The notes beneath the pieces were generated by a model. That model did no database searches and had not been told where the DNA came from. It saw only the letters and a program-made list of their open reading frames with translations. Below are positions 21,830-34,559 of a stretch of DNA of 64,000 nucleotides, in pieces. Every line of letters starts with the position of its first letter. Position 1 is the stretch's first letter. Source of the stretch: Sphagnum magellanicum (lineage: Eukaryota; Streptophyta; Sphagnopsida; Sphagnales; Sphagnaceae). A program made the position numbers and the translations under genes. The stretch spans positions 21,366,212-21,430,211 of the forward strand of contig CM038909.1 of NCBI GenBank assembly GCA_021904315.1. The letters are read 5' to 3'.

Positions 21830-24030
21830 TCAAACCATCAGACAGGTTATATTGACTGCTACTAAGATGCTGCCACCCACATCAGGAAATGTTTTGTAGC
21901 TGAGAAGTGACCAAAATACAGCCATTCCAATTCACCTTACTTTGGGATATGGCATGAGATGTCCCTCCATACTTGTCACTTCCTCAGCCATGTATTTGCT
22001 TGGGCCATCTCATTCACTCTCAGCACACAATCAAGCAGTTCTGGGTCCTTAAACAGGTCTGCTAGTAAGCTGAGATGTTCCGCCCAGAGTTACATACAAA
22101 ACCCATCTCTATTGGTGCCAAATCAACATTGCCAACAATCAAGAACTGTGTAGATCTTAAATTTCATGACTCCTTCTCATCTTCTCACTTTTGCGAAATG
22201 GATCCAAAAATTCTCATGGCTCAATATTACCAACATCGCCTTCTACTGTCCCATTCAGACTCTAAAAGCAAGACAAGCAGGAAGATCCACAATATTACAC
22301 TTCATCACACTTCTCATCACACTACAATAGGAGCCTCAGGAAGTATTTTAGACATAGCCTAGATATGTCAAGTAAGAGGCCCACCTGACCAAGGGGATAA
22401 GCAAGCTTATGGGCCCATGTGTAGTAGGGTTGGTAGCCCTCCTGTAGCAATCGCAGTATTTGGGGATCTATCCATAGAACTTTGATTAATGTTGGCAGAC
22501 CCACATATGATGTACTCATTGTCCACTATCATGCCCTTGGAATGCACATACATCATGAACCGTCTATGCTTTTCTGCACTAAGCCCTGCAAGTGAACACA
22601 GCACTCCCTATTAAAAGCTTTGACATGCATCAAGGTGTCCTCTCCTCTTTAAGAACTGATTCCTCACTGGACCCTCTGCACTTGGCTATGCCACACTTTG
22701 TGGAGGTCACACATATGTAAGGCAACATTGAGAGACTGTGTAATTGTCTTGTCTGCAGACCTTTGTTTGTAAGCTGGGATAAATTTGTAGTAACTCCTGG
22801 CAAAGGGAGGGATGTTTTGAGGATATGAGAAAATTCCAGAGTGCAAGAGTTGAAGACGTCCTTGCAAAGTAATATGCTGAAGAATGGTTAAGAGAAAATG
22901 ATATGATAAAAGTTTTAGTGGTATGTTGCATTCATTTTGATCAAAAGATGTAATGTAACTGGGATTAAAACCTATTTATGAAGGACACTGCATATCAGTC
23001 AAAGGAGAAGTTGGAAGGTGAACTGACAAGCTTAGACATCATATCAGGTGGATCTCTGGGCTCCCCTTTGTTCACAACTTGCCAACACAATAAAGATCCA
23101 AGTAGTCCTGAGGGTGGCATTTTTGAAGCAGACCATTGTCTCACAATGCTATGACACTATACATCAGTTTCATTGTGTAAATACATCTGAGTATTTGTCC
23201 CACATGGCTTTCAGACCTGAAGAGACAATGCCATGTTGACTACAGGTGTAAGAATTCCAAATGGATAAAAGGTGTAATTGAGTCTTGGTGAAGAGTACCC
23301 GGAAGAAGAGGATTTCTTGCAGGGCAGCAGGGCCAGGAATGCTTTCAGGCAACATGGATTACTACATACGCAGCAAAGCACTGGGTATGCCCAATTTTGG
23401 CAGCCAGTTTCAATGTCAGTTCCCTTGGTATAAGGTGGTTGGCACAGGTGTGTACCCATTGTAAATCCCCTTCTCATTAGGCCTTGAAGGAACCAAGTCC
23501 TGAGATGCTCCCCTTAAATTGTGGCATAATTCCTTGACAATTGTCAAACTTCAAGTTGGGAGATCCTCAAATGCTGCCCCTATCCACTCTTCTGATTGCC
23601 ATGCCATGTCATTGATGGGTTTATGCAGGTAATATCTGACATAGTTGAAGAAGTTGAATGATCTGCTTCTCAGGAGAATTCATCACAAGAACAAGCCCAT
23701 GTGCATACTATGTGTATTGCCAGATGAGGATACAATATAGAATCAACAATGGAGATTTTAGCAGTAAGGATAGAAACTTGGATCTTCCTATAGGGAACAG
23801 AGGGAGAGAAGTTCGAGTGAGTTTACCAGCATTCTTGTAGTCAGGGCAATTGTACGAGGAACCACTGTTCAAAGTAAAATCATTCTGAACATAGGTGTAA
23901 TGCCGAGACAAAGAGATGGGTCTCACATAAACCATTGGAATGCTGATGTCTAAAGATTTTTCTTTCTCCCTGACAGGATGCTGTGTATGTGAAGTCCACC
24001 ATGCATCAAAAATTACAAACAGCAAGTCTA
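21830..24030 (-). pseudogene. Phospholipase D pseudogene, catalytic half, copy 2
   Basis: Read on the minus strand in order. Around 23860-23900 is SGSSYNCPDYKNAG, the segment after the YIENQYF region of PLDs. Around 23400 is LKLAAKI...FAAYVVI across a shift. Around 23300-23350 is PESIPGPAALQEILFF. At 22470-22560 is the second [22 protein letters not shown] then [11 protein letters not shown]. Around 22420 is [12 protein letters not shown]. The C-terminal segment at 21835-22060 has DPELLDCVLRVNEMAQAN and DVGGSILV. His, Lys and Asp of the HKD survive, but many stops and frameshifts disable the gene. Confidence 0.8.
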
Positions 24031-24800
24031 TTAAACAATCTTTTCAATTGTTGAAACTTTGACACTTATCTCATGAAACTTGAGATGACTTCAGAGGCTT
24101 AAAGTAATTACAGTTTTAAAATCCTTCTTTGAATTAGGAACTTCTAGCAGATTCAATTTTCACAGTAAATCTTGTTCAAATTTTCATGATCCCCTTTTGG
24201 TGAAGTTGCACATGGAAGCCGAAGCTGTCCATATCCAAAAGCATCTGGTAGGAATAGAATACCTCTTGATCAACCCTTATATTGCTCCTGGGGAAACCAT
24301 TCACAGATCCCGAATCTACACAGATCGAAACACATGTTTTACATTTAGGTCAAATTGGAATCTATCTGCTGCCTTTGTTGAAACCGATCAACTCCTCATA
24401 AACACTTCCGATGTATACCAGATGGTTCATCTGACAGTAACAACTCCAATGTCACATTGAAAATTTAGCTTCAGTCTGGACAATAGGTATTGAATTATAA
24501 GAGACAGATGGAAGCGATAAACGCAACAGCAGGAGTTTCCCCCAGTTGTTTAGCAGGTTGGCTTTCAAAGAAATGGCATAGTTATAAACTATACGTAAAG
24601 CACTGCCTGGATTTTTCCTTTGCGTTTTCGGCTCCATTACCTGCCTGAACAAACCTGTTTTCAGCAAGAAAGGGACCTTTGCGGTGGAAGGTACCAGCCA
24701 GGCTGTACTGGGATCTTCTAACCAGCAAAAGGTACTAGTCAGCCTGTCAGTATTTCTAAAAAGTGAAAAAGTCCCAGCTCTGCTTTACTTAGGAAAAGGA
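24031..24800. other. Spacer with unassigned conserved segments
   Basis: 24358-24440 (minus) reads NHLVYIGSVYEELIGFNKGSR and matches 5530-5620 in copy 1. The block near 24190-24250 matches 4880-4940. These extend the duplicated unit upstream of the PLD catalytic half, but I cannot place them in a protein. Confidence 0.4.
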
Positions 24801-24810
24801 CCTGAGTACA

Positions 24811-24878
24811 GGCCCTTCCATGATTTTCGACCTGTCGGTCTACCGGCCGCAGGCACAATCTCAAATCATGGAAGGCCC
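24811..24878. repeat. Inverted repeat, 16-bp arms, 36-base loop
   Basis: GGCCCTTCCATGATTT at 24811-24826 pairs with AAATCATGGAAGGCCC at 24863-24878 (15 of 16). The loop is GC-rich, unlike the neighbourhood. It could be a terminal structure of a small element or a hairpin. No terminator role is implied in a plant genome. Confidence 0.7.
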
Positions 24879-24959
24879 TTCTCTTATACCAAAGGAACTG
24901 ATAAGAAACAAGGGCACCAGGATCGTCCAGAGCTTTCTACTCAATTCTAGGTTTTGTGC

Positions 24960-26660
24960 ACTCACAAAATCCTCGAAGCTTGCTGCATAACCATGTAAGT
25001 TTAGAGCCCCTTCGTGTAACAATGGCTCAATGTGTCGTAGTACAAGGGCAGCTTCAACACGTCTCAGTGGAATAATTAATTAAATTCGAAGATTCCATGT
25101 TGAAAATAAAATATTCTCATTAATTATTTATTTTCCTTCACCAAATTATATTCTTTTAATTTTTTTGGGGAAAATTTCAGCATTTCTGCAAATAACTTAA
25201 TTAGTGTACAAGCTGCCAAATATTAGGGTAATCAACTTGGCTGTATTTCATGCTAGATTTCAACGGGTTCAGGTCAGCTTATACAGTCAAGTTGTAGGGT
25301 CTTTGTGGCAACATTCCACATTTTTTTGGAACTGCCATTGGAACCTGATTGGATAACCTTTCTCGAGAACAAGCCTATATTTTTAATTGAATTAGAACCT
25401 GAATGAGGGGTGATAACCCATTTAAAAATGGTTCAAGTTCTCTAGGGGCATAAGTATAATTTTATTAAGAATATATAAACTTAGTCTTACATTTTAGATA
25501 AATTATTGCATTTGATTGGTTGTACATAATTAATATTACATAATCTTTATCTTGGAGTGTGTTCATAGATTTAACAAATTATTTAAACCTACTTTTTTTT
25601 GGTTTGATTATGCGTAATGGAGATGGAACCAAACCTTGTCTAAATCAAATCAACTCTAAATTCTTTGTGAAAATGATTAGAACCAAAGTTTTAGAAATCC
25701 AAAAAACCAATAATTGAAGGTTTCATCCAAAACAAAAAAAAAATAGAGCCAAGACCAAATGTTGCTTTTTGAAATCAAGAATTGGACAACATTGATTATA
25801 GCCAACGTTAGTCGATCATTTCTTTTTTAAATAACTACCAACTAAGTGTTTTTTTAGACCGCACATGTTATCCATATCAAATTTTTGGGGTGCCAAGTAG
25901 GTTATAAAAATCATTCAATTAATAATTGTCAATTATGTTTTTAAAAAAAATTCCAAACCTGCAACCAACACAATATGTACCTGAGCAATACATGTGACCA
26001 AAACTGGAGAATCTCAATTTTCTTTAAAAAATATTTTATTTTCTTTGAACATGTGACATTTTTACATTTGACATGTGCTTGTAACAACTTATGTGTGATA
26101 GTAAAAAATGAATTAAAAATTTATGATTATCAAACATCTTAAGTGCAACCATGAATAATTTTATTTTATTTTTCTTTCATGATACAATGTCAACATTTTT
26201 ACATGTGACCAAGATAAATAAAAATTTATATATTTATCATACTCAAGGCTCGAGGGCCAGGTGGGTAGGGTTTAGCATGCTTTGCATATTTTATGAAACA
26301 CTCGAGATAAAGAGTTAATTTCTAGTATAGTATGAAATAATAGAATAATGAGCAAATAGTTTTGGTATATGTAAAGTATATTTTTCATAATCAATTCTAA
26401 CAACTATGTATACATTTTAATCATTTATGAAATTTATTTCCTAGTGAATTAGTTTTATTTCTTCCCACATCAGTTGGAAAAAAATGACTGCCCAAATATA
26501 TATATGGGTACAATTTTTTAGTAGGGTCGACATCTTTTGTGACTCCTATTATTGTGTTTGCACCCCGAAGACTTAGGCAATAAGCTTAAGGGAACAAGTG
26601 CACATATTTCTTAACATTTCTTGAGACCCAACCTCCTCAAGCTGGAGGAAGAAACTATCT
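24960..26660. other. AT-rich intergenic stretch
   Basis: No gene, RNA or clear mobile element recognised. Short AT-rich low-complexity runs only. Confidence 0.45.
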
Positions 26661-26664
26661 AGTA

Positions 26665-26681
26665 CAGTAGAACCTCTATAA
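26665..26681 (+). repeat. Left terminal inverted repeat of Tigger element
   Basis: CAGTAGAACCTCTATAA, preceded by target TA. Confidence 0.93.
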
Positions 26682-27259
26682 TTTTATCACCTAGGGACTA
26701 GCAGCCAGTGATAAAGTTTGAGAGGTTATAAGTTATGGGAGAGTTTGGAATTGTGAGGTGTAGGGTTCAAAAGTTGCAGGCTGCTCTTTTTTCCCATTTT
26801 CTTTGCATTTTTGATCATAAAGGCAACCCGTTTTTGGCAGAGAAAAAGGGTGAAAAACATCTGAAGTCCAGCACTTTTTTTCCAAACCTGCTTGTAACCG
26901 GAGTATTGTCCTTCTAGCACACTTCACACTTTGCCTTAAACTAGATATACATGGTATAGATCTAAGCTACACTCTGTAGAAGGTCATGGAAACCCCTTGG
27001 AAAGTCACGGAACGTTCTGGAGCTTTCTTGTCGATACAGTACTTGATTAATCCGATCAGATCCACATGAATCGGTAGGGACGGAACATAGGGGAACATTC
27101 TGGAAAATCGACGAACGACCAGTTTCTGTTTCGAATTATATCCCAAGATATGTTGCTCAGTTGCCGAGCGAATACAAAGACTTGTAGATCAACTTTTTTA
27201 CACTGCTTGTGCATAAAAGCAGGGCAGGACCCGTTTTTTTTCTTCACCAGCAACCAACA

Positions 27260-29666
27260 ATGGCGAAATCCCCCAAAACAGCTCGCAGCCATCTAACGGA
27301 GTCTCTACGCATTGCCCTCTATCGATATAAGAAGGATAACCCAGCCTTCAGTCAGAGGGCCCTGGTGAAGTGGTTGGAAGAGATTCATTAGGTGACGGTG
27401 ATGTAGGTGACAATCAGTAACACTTTGCAGTGTTCGGCGGAGCTGCTGGCACGGGAGGAAACTGTAAATGGGAACACCAAAACCCAACGACCAGTCATGT
27501 ATCAGGATGTGGATGAAGCCTTGGTGCAGTGGGTGGAGGTGTACCAAGCTAATATCAACATCAGCGGGGAGATGATCCGCCAAAAGGCTGCCCAATTCTT
27601 GGAGAGGCTGCATCCTAACGCGCCAAAATTCGAGTTCTCGAGCGGATGGCTGGCCAAATTCAAGTAACGGCATCAGATATGGTCACATCGTCGATTTGGC
27701 GAGAGTGATGTTGCGGAGACAAAGATCATCGAGGAGTCCTTACCATGCATCCACACAATCCTGGACCAGTATGCATTTGCTGACATATACAACATGGACG
27801 AAACTGGGTTTTTTTACCGCATGTAAGCCAACAACTCGCTTGCCACTAGACAGCTCGAAGGCCGCAAGCAAAACAAGGAGCGCATCACCATCACTGTATG
27901 CTGCAACATTGACGGGTTTGACAAATTGCCATTTTGGATCATTGGTAAGTCGTTTCGCCCCGTTGCTTCAAGAACATCAACATCGACAACCTCGACTACA
28001 AGTACCACGCCAACAAAAATGCCTGGATGACACAGAACGTCTTCAAATTGTGGCTAACGACTTTTGATCGACGCATGGATGGACGGAAGGTGATACTGCT
28101 CCTCGACAATTGCAGTGCGCACATCAAAGACGCCGATTTGGAGAAGTTCAACATTCAGCTGAGGAACACAACATTGCTCTACCTGCCGCCAAACACCACC
28201 TCGAAAATTTAGCCGTGCGATGTTGGAATCATTCGCACATTCAAGGCCTATTATCACCGTCGATTCAACAACCAACTGCTGTCAAGGATTGAAACCAACG
28301 TCGCAAACCCGGAGAAGATCAACCTCCTTGACGACATCCAAAACGCCATCACAGCCTGGAAGCAAGATGTCCAGTTAACGACCATCAAGAACTATTTCCA
28401 ACACTGTCGATTCCGCTCAGATGTGACCGCCACCCAGGAAATCGAACCCCCTGCTGAACTGGTCGCTGAACTGGAAGAGCAGATTCATCAGTTCCACTAT
28501 CGCAACCCCATGGAAATCCGCAACCTTCTCAACTATCCTGATGAGGAGACAGTTGCCAGCGTTGACGCACTCCCAAGTCCCGGGTTGAACCCACTTGAAG
28601 GTCCAACTATGTGTAGTTACGGAAAAATGGGGCTTGAGGGGCGCTCCCAACTTCCAACACTAAAAAGGGGTAGAGGGGCGTGCTAGAAGTCCCGGGATTA
28701 AACTAAGAAGATGGATTAGAAGATCAAGCATGAATTTGCATCCAAAACCAACCACAAGAGGGTTAGTTCACATTCGGGAACACCCTTGGGTGTTGGGACA
28801 AGCCACGGGCAACTTGGACTACTTGACTCACCACGGCCCGGATTCGGGGGAAGCCACCACCTTCCCCCATATAGTATTCTCTGCGTTTCACCGCGGAGGT
28901 TACATCCGAATGGTTCTTTTTCTCGGGACTCCCAAGTTGGAGTCTCGAAACTATCCCGAATTGGAGTCCTGGGACTTTGGACGGCCATAGCTCCTCGCCT
29001 CAAACTCAGATCAGGACAAGCTTTGAACCAAAGTTGTAACTCTCGTTGAGAGTTTTCCAACGCTGTGTTGCACTCCTTGAAGCGACGTTGGGAAGAGGTC
29101 GATTCTCGACTTTTAGTGGTCGGGAGTCAAACTAACAGTTTGATTCCCGGCCCTTCTTTTGCCCATAACTTGGGCTACAAATGTCCAACTTGGAAATGCG
29201 AGGCCATTTTGGACATCTACGCTTCAAGAGCTTTCCATTGATATAAAGAACACACCAAGGCGAGAAGATTTGACCCCTCAAATCGTCTTCTGAGGTTTCA
29301 GGAGTCCCGGAGGACTCCAAGTCTCCACTTTTGGGAGTGGGGGTTGCATTCTCCCACTTTGCCCAAAGTGGGGTTGTGACAAGCGTGCCCACCGACGATG
29401 ACATTACAGAGGCTATCATTGAACAATTCCAGCCATCGCCACTGCCCGCGGACAATGACGATGACAACAACAACCAGGAGCTTCTAGTGGTCACATTGGG
29501 GGAGGCATTGGAGATGCTTTCCAAGCTCGAGCTCTTCTGGACATAGCAAAAGGACAACTATCCTGCTTTTGTTGACTCGATTGTGAAGATGAATGACAGA
29601 GTAAGCCATCTCCACCAGAATAGTCTTGAACAGAGGCCTATCACTAGCTATTTCCACCATAATTGA
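27260..29666 (+). pseudogene. Tigger/CENP-B-like DDE transposase pseudogene
   Basis: The ATG at 27260 opens MAKSPKTARSHLTESLR, a CENP-B-type DNA-binding helix-turn-helix. The second HTH (CENPB domain) follows at about 27510-27680 (DEALVQWVEVYQANINISG, GWLAKFK). The catalytic triad is D of YNMDETGFFYR (about 27796), D of ILLLDNCSAHI (about 28103) and D of PCDVGIIRTFK (about 28219), a DDD arrangement. In-frame stops are at 27389, 27404, 27665, 27824, 28210 and 29544. One base is lost near 27960 after GKSFRP. An 819-base LTR inserts at 28563, and the frame continues beyond it as PTDDDITEAIIEQF to TGA at 29664-29666. The ancestral protein would be about 527 residues, normal for the family. Confidence 0.92.
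28563..29381. mobile_element. Solo LTR nested in the Tigger transposase
   Basis: The insert begins TGACGCACTCCC and ends GGGGTTGTGACA (TG...CA) and is flanked by the 5-base duplication AGCGT (28558-28562 and 29382-29386). Removing 824 bases rejoins the transposase reading (ETVAS then VPTDDD) in frame, an independent check of the borders. The insert is GC-richer than its surroundings and carries no coding sequence, as expected for a solo LTR from unequal recombination. Superfamily is not determined. Confidence 0.88.
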
Positions 29667-29824
29667 TCGAAAAATAAACGAATTATAACATTATAAAATT
29701 GTCGGGAAAGAGGAAAAGTGATAAGTTATAAGAATATAAAATTTTTGCCTGGTCCCATTGATGGACCGAGCCGGAGTGCCAGAGTGATAAAATTTGAGAG
29801 ATTATAAAATTTGGGGGGATCAGT

Positions 29825-29841
29825 TTATAGAGGTTCTATTG
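29825..29841 (-). repeat. Right terminal inverted repeat of Tigger element
   Basis: TTATAGAGGTTCTATTG, followed by target TA. One mismatch to the left repeat. Confidence 0.93.
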
Positions 29842-29844
29842 TAA

Positions 29845-30985
29845 TGTGTGGGTTGCTTCTTTGATTTTTGTAATATTTGTCAGTTCAGTGTATTTGAAAA
29901 AGTCAGAATCAAAGAAACATTGGGTTCAGCTATTTTGAAAATATCAGCATAAAAGAACTGTGAGTTCTGGGTATTTCAAAACCGTGAAAGAACCACTGGG
30001 TCTCATGAAGGAATTAAACCAAAAACCAACAATTATTTGACATTTTCAAAAAAAAAATTGAGAGTCACAACTATATAGTAACTGATCTCTCGATAACCAT
30101 GGTTATCAACTCTGATACCCGGTTTCATACCCTAGATGGGTTTGGTGCAGTTTCTTATACCTACCTGCCCTTCAATGCTATTTACTATCTACTGTCCACA
30201 AGTAGTGACTTGTCTAGTTGGGGCAACTAGTGTGCACTGTGCACAGCTTATTAGACCTTCTGGTTGGACAAGAAGAAGAAGAAAGTCTTCTTTATTATGT
30301 GAACTCAATTAATTAATTAAAAGAATATCTTCTTTATTATGTCGACGCACATAATTAATGATCCGTATAAGAGTTCCATCCTGGAGTTCAATACATTTAG
30401 TTAAGCATTGAGAATTCAAATTCTGTTAAGTAGGAAACTTAAGCAATAAATTCGAATGAAGCAGTAGTCGATTTAGGCAGTGTTAAGGATGGCTTTCCTA
30501 ATCTGGATTGTGCATCTTTTTAGAAATAGTTGGGAAGTGGAACTGGGCGTTTGGTTGCTATGTTGATAACTGGGCATATAAACTTAGAGACCCACACATC
30601 TGGGTATAGTAAACCAGCATCATCCACCACACCTCGCAGGGTGGATGATGTGTGGACAGGAAACCGCTTTTTCATTCTATTCCTGTCCCATAACTAACCA
30701 CAGTGAATAGCTCTGCATCAACCATGGACATGCATCTTTCCTACCTAGTAGCAAAGAAGTGGCTTACGTATACATACATACCTAAACAGTAGCCACTTAC
30801 ATTTCCTACCCATGTACCTATGGTAGTTACCCAATTACGAAGGCAGGTAAATAGGTAGTGTGAGGTTAAAGTAGGAGGGTTTGTGAATAGATTACTAGGG
30901 TTCTGTTGTGAGTTTTCCACAACTGAGGCATAACAGATTCCCAAATATGGATTGCACAACCTGGGCAGTCATTGTTTTTGCTGGT
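29845..30985. other. Intergenic stretch
   Basis: 29880-30060 resembles 560-780 (AAAAAGTCAGAATCA units), an old dispersed repeat. No gene recognised. Confidence 0.45.
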
Positions 30986-30991
30986 GCAATA

Positions 30992-31242
30992 CCATAGCCT
31001 CGGGTCAGTATCCACATTGACAAAATGAACAATTTTTTTTTTCAAAAATGAATTGATTTTTAATTTTGAAATTACATATTTTCCATCATCTACTATAATA
31101 TTGTGATATTAGTAATGAAATTATTTAGAGTGTAGCTGATGATAATTATGATGATTTTCAACATGTCAACTTCATATTTTCACAAAATTTCATTTCACTA
31201 TTTTGAGGATTATTTAATGACGAAACTGACCTTAGGGTAAGG
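30992..31242 (+). mobile_element. MITE, 251 bp, TA duplication, copy 1
   Basis: The ends CCATAGCCTCGGGTCAGT and, inverted, CCTTACCCTAAGGTCAGT form imperfect terminal inverted repeats extending about 25 bases. TA flanks both ends (30990-30991, 31243-31244). The interior is AT-rich and non-coding. A 255-bp relative lies in the opposite orientation at 59683-59937, with the same interior (TTTCACAAAATTTCATTTCA and ACATGTCAACTTCATA). This is a non-autonomous family of Tc1/mariner-like habit. Confidence 0.85.
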
Positions 31243-31499
31243 TATTGCCTAAAAGCACTAAAAATTTCCTAAATTTTGCTTGTGATTTTTTTAAGGCACA
31301 AGAAAGCTGGTGCATTAAGTAAAAACGTTGTTCCATGTGACGTAATTATTTCCCTTGCTGCCAATTATTTCCTATAGTACTTCAGCATTTATGCATTTAT
31401 GGAAGAGTGGGGTTGCTTTGAAATGAGACTAAGCATTCTTTAAACTTCAGAGATGTCACCATTTTATTTTGGGCTAGAAAAAAGAAAGGGGATGTCGAA

Positions 31500-31625
31500 A
31501 CGGCTTGGAACCAACCAGCATTTTTTTTCAAAACCCTAAGAAAGAGACTGCTCCTGGGTGCTGGATCATGCAATTTTTTTTCAAAACCTAAGGAAAAGTC
31601 TGCTCCTGGGTGCTGGGTCACATGA
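31500..31625. repeat. Tandem duplication of about 58 bp
   Basis: TTTTTTTCAAAACCC-TAAG...GCTCCTGGGTGCTGG is present twice in succession, with GACTGCTCCTGGG first and GTCTGCTCCTGGG second. Confidence 0.65.
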
Positions 31626-31629
31626 TCAG

Positions 31630-34550
31630 AGACAACCTAAATATAAAAAAGTGAAGAACAAAACCCCGCCAGATGGAATTTACCTGCATTGGTTGATCAT
31701 GCTTAGCATTGCTGTGTGCAGTCATATGTTTATTTTTTAAAAGCATTGCGAGACTTTTGGTTGAAAAGCCTCCAAAAGATAGGAATGTCGGAACTGCACA
31801 GTTTTTACATTCGGAAGGATGTTAGTTTGGGTGTATTGAACAGTGGGCTACTTAAGTATGCTACTGTAACTATGGAGGTGTGGAATTTTATTTTTCAAAG
31901 GGGCCCAAAAAAATAATACATCTCGAATATAGTGTTAATTAAGGAATTTCTGTTTGTAAGTAAACTGATGATCATTGATCAGAAAATATAGAATAAGTGA
32001 TGATCATCACCAAAAAATTTAGCCAGATCTGGCTATACACTAGAAATAAAATACAAATCTTTAATCATCTTGCTATTTGTTGGCTACACAATGACAACCA
32101 CATAGGGTAGAAAGGCTGGTGAGCGAACATTTGAGAGCTAAATCTCTTGGATCGTGCATTTTTTGCAATAGGTCTTCAAAGAGTTTAGATGCCTCTTCAA
32201 CCATAGCACTACTAGGCCTTTATAGTGCCTGATTTTGAGCTCAAATGAGAAAGTTATGACCACCCCCCCAAGTGAGGGGGGTCTTGTTTGAAAAAAGTTG
32301 GATAGAACACATTAAACTTCTTCATGCATTTTACTATCTATGAACAAACATTTGGAACCTTATGCCACGACATTGTCCTTTTATAAACATGAGATTAATA
32401 ACTTAATTAAGTGTAGACTTTTTTTTATTATTGTTCAGATTTTTTTAAATTTGTAGTAAAAAAAAAAAATTGCAATGGCAGTTGCACAGTCATGGGGACA
32501 TTTAGGGTTTTGAATTAGGGATCTTTTGAACAATAACCTAATACCTTAAAATTCACAACCTCGATGATGCCACTTGGTGTAATCTGTAATTATTTCCCTA
32601 GATTTGAAAAAAGAATGTTGTGGCATTGCCATCGTAGTTTTTTCCAGAGTCCAAACCTTTCCTTGCTTCTCTCTCTTTGACTCTCTTGTCATTTTCCCTT
32701 AGGTTTCCTTCAAGCTTTCCTTCTCTGTCACTCTTTCTTTCTTTGTCCTAACTCCTTCTCTAATATTTGTGTCTCCTTTAGGAAGCCAACTCTCTTTCTT
32801 TGAGTATGTATGTGTCCAAGTCCAAGGAATGTCACAACACTCTTTTTTAAAATTTGTGTGCCTACACTCCATGCACCTCTTTAGGAAGATGACATTAATG
32901 CCACCATTGCCAATGTTCCCTTGTCAACTTTTTGTGCATGTCTATGCATCATCTCTTGTTGACGCCTATCTGTGAATGCCTAAGACACCATTGCTAGAAC
33001 TTGTTAACATTCCCTTGTGACACTCCCTTGTTGATGGTCCCCATCCCCAATGTTTTTTCATTGCAAACTAATGATCCTTCAAGAAAGTTCCTTGGTCAAA
33101 TCGCCTTTCCAACAAATTGAGTGTCTATGTGCATTATGTGCCCATGATGCCATCATTAGAACCTTTTTGTTGAGGCCATCATTATTGACACAAATAGGAG
33201 GCCATCATTGTTGATGTAGATTAAAGGCCATCACATTGACACAGACATCACCATCTACCATCTTTTTTTAATTTTTCAATTGCCATTTGTGTCTACCATG
33301 TTTTGGTTTGCCATGTTTGAACCCTAATATTTGAAACTACCTTGTTTGTGACTTCCATTGCTTCATCTCACTGCATCTCATATCATTTCTATGTTTATGT
33401 TTTCTATAGCAAGTTGATGCTTCAACAATGGCACTAACAATGGCCAAGTTACCCCCATGTCACTTTTTTTTTCCCTTGAAAACAAGAAGTTATTTTTCTA
33501 TTGCCATAGTTGTTCACTCTCTTTCCTTTATTCCCTAGGCTTTACCTTACTCCCTATACCTCATTCCCTATCTCCACCTTACCCCCCCCTATCTTGAACT
33601 TACTCCCTAGACCTTTACTTCACTATGTTTTTATTTTACCACCTTGTCTTTATCATACTCCATGTATTTCCCTTACTCCCTAACCTACAAGTCTCTTCCT
33701 ATGTTCTTTAATTTTCTCTTCTTTGATTGGCCATTAGAATCCATCACAAACCTTCCTTCGCTTACAATATTTGAGTGGAAGGTTGCAATTTTACTCAGAC
33801 GTGCCCAACAAGTTACATATTTTCTTCTCTTTGTTGTCTAACATTTCTCTATTGTGCAAAGGTGATTTTTAAGCCAAACCCCATGTAAATTAAAAAATGA
33901 GGTTGATACCCTACTTTGAAGTTATTGTGAAATCTTTCACTGACAACCCTAATAGAAGTAACAAACCATGCCTCATTAAATTTCGGTCCATCCTTTTTTA
34001 AAATTTTCCTTTGAGTTGTTCGCTCAACTTGAATGAGTTGTGTACTTTTAACCTTTTTGGACCTTTTTTCTTTCCCTTTTTTTAGTTTTCTGCTCCCTTA
34101 GTTTAATCTATAATTTTTTTGTCCGCAATCGTCTATTTTAGAATAGTTAAATATTAGCTTAATGTTACCACATGTGAATTGGAATAATACACTAATGGTT
34201 CATTGCCTTGTATTCTCTTGGTTATGAATGCAAGTAGTGACAATAGGTGAGTAAATCCAACTTCTTCATTTTGATTTAAACCAATTAGGTTTATTGGTTT
34301 TGGAGTAATTTTTTCCAAGTCCACCACCAACTAATTTTCTTCATGGTTGTTTATTATTGTGTCAAGACTATTTGCCATTTCGACATAATGATGTGGCATG
34401 GGTGATGGGAGGTAATAAAAAGTAATTGGAAGTTTTGCTTGAAAGGTCCTTATAATGTTCAACAACTTTATGGTAACATTACCTTCATTACAATTGTTAG
34501 AATCATTTATTGCATTTGAATGGTATGAGAATTCATACTCTTCTTATTTT
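31630..34550. other. Intergenic stretch with repeat-family copies
   Basis: The AGCCAGATCTGGCT-core repeat is at 31965-32095. 32640-33680 is CT- and TTCC-rich with no convincing frame. No gene recognised. Confidence 0.4.
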
Positions 34551-34559
34551 GCTGCAATG

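Larger units (their letters stand above)
26665..29841 (+). mobile_element. pogo/Tigger-type DNA transposon with nested solo LTR
   Basis: Terminal inverted repeats CAGTAGAACCTCTATAA (26665-26681) and TTATAGAGGTTCTATTG (29825-29841) match at 16 of 17 positions and are flanked by TA on both sides (26663-26664, 29842-29843), the Tc1/mariner-superfamily target duplication. GATAAA-x-TTTGAGAG-x-TTATAA sub-terminal motifs occur near both ends. The element spans 3177 bases. Removing the 819-base solo LTR and one copy of its 5-base duplication leaves 2353, the usual size for pogo/Tigger elements. It encodes one DDE transposase, now dead. Confidence 0.93.
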
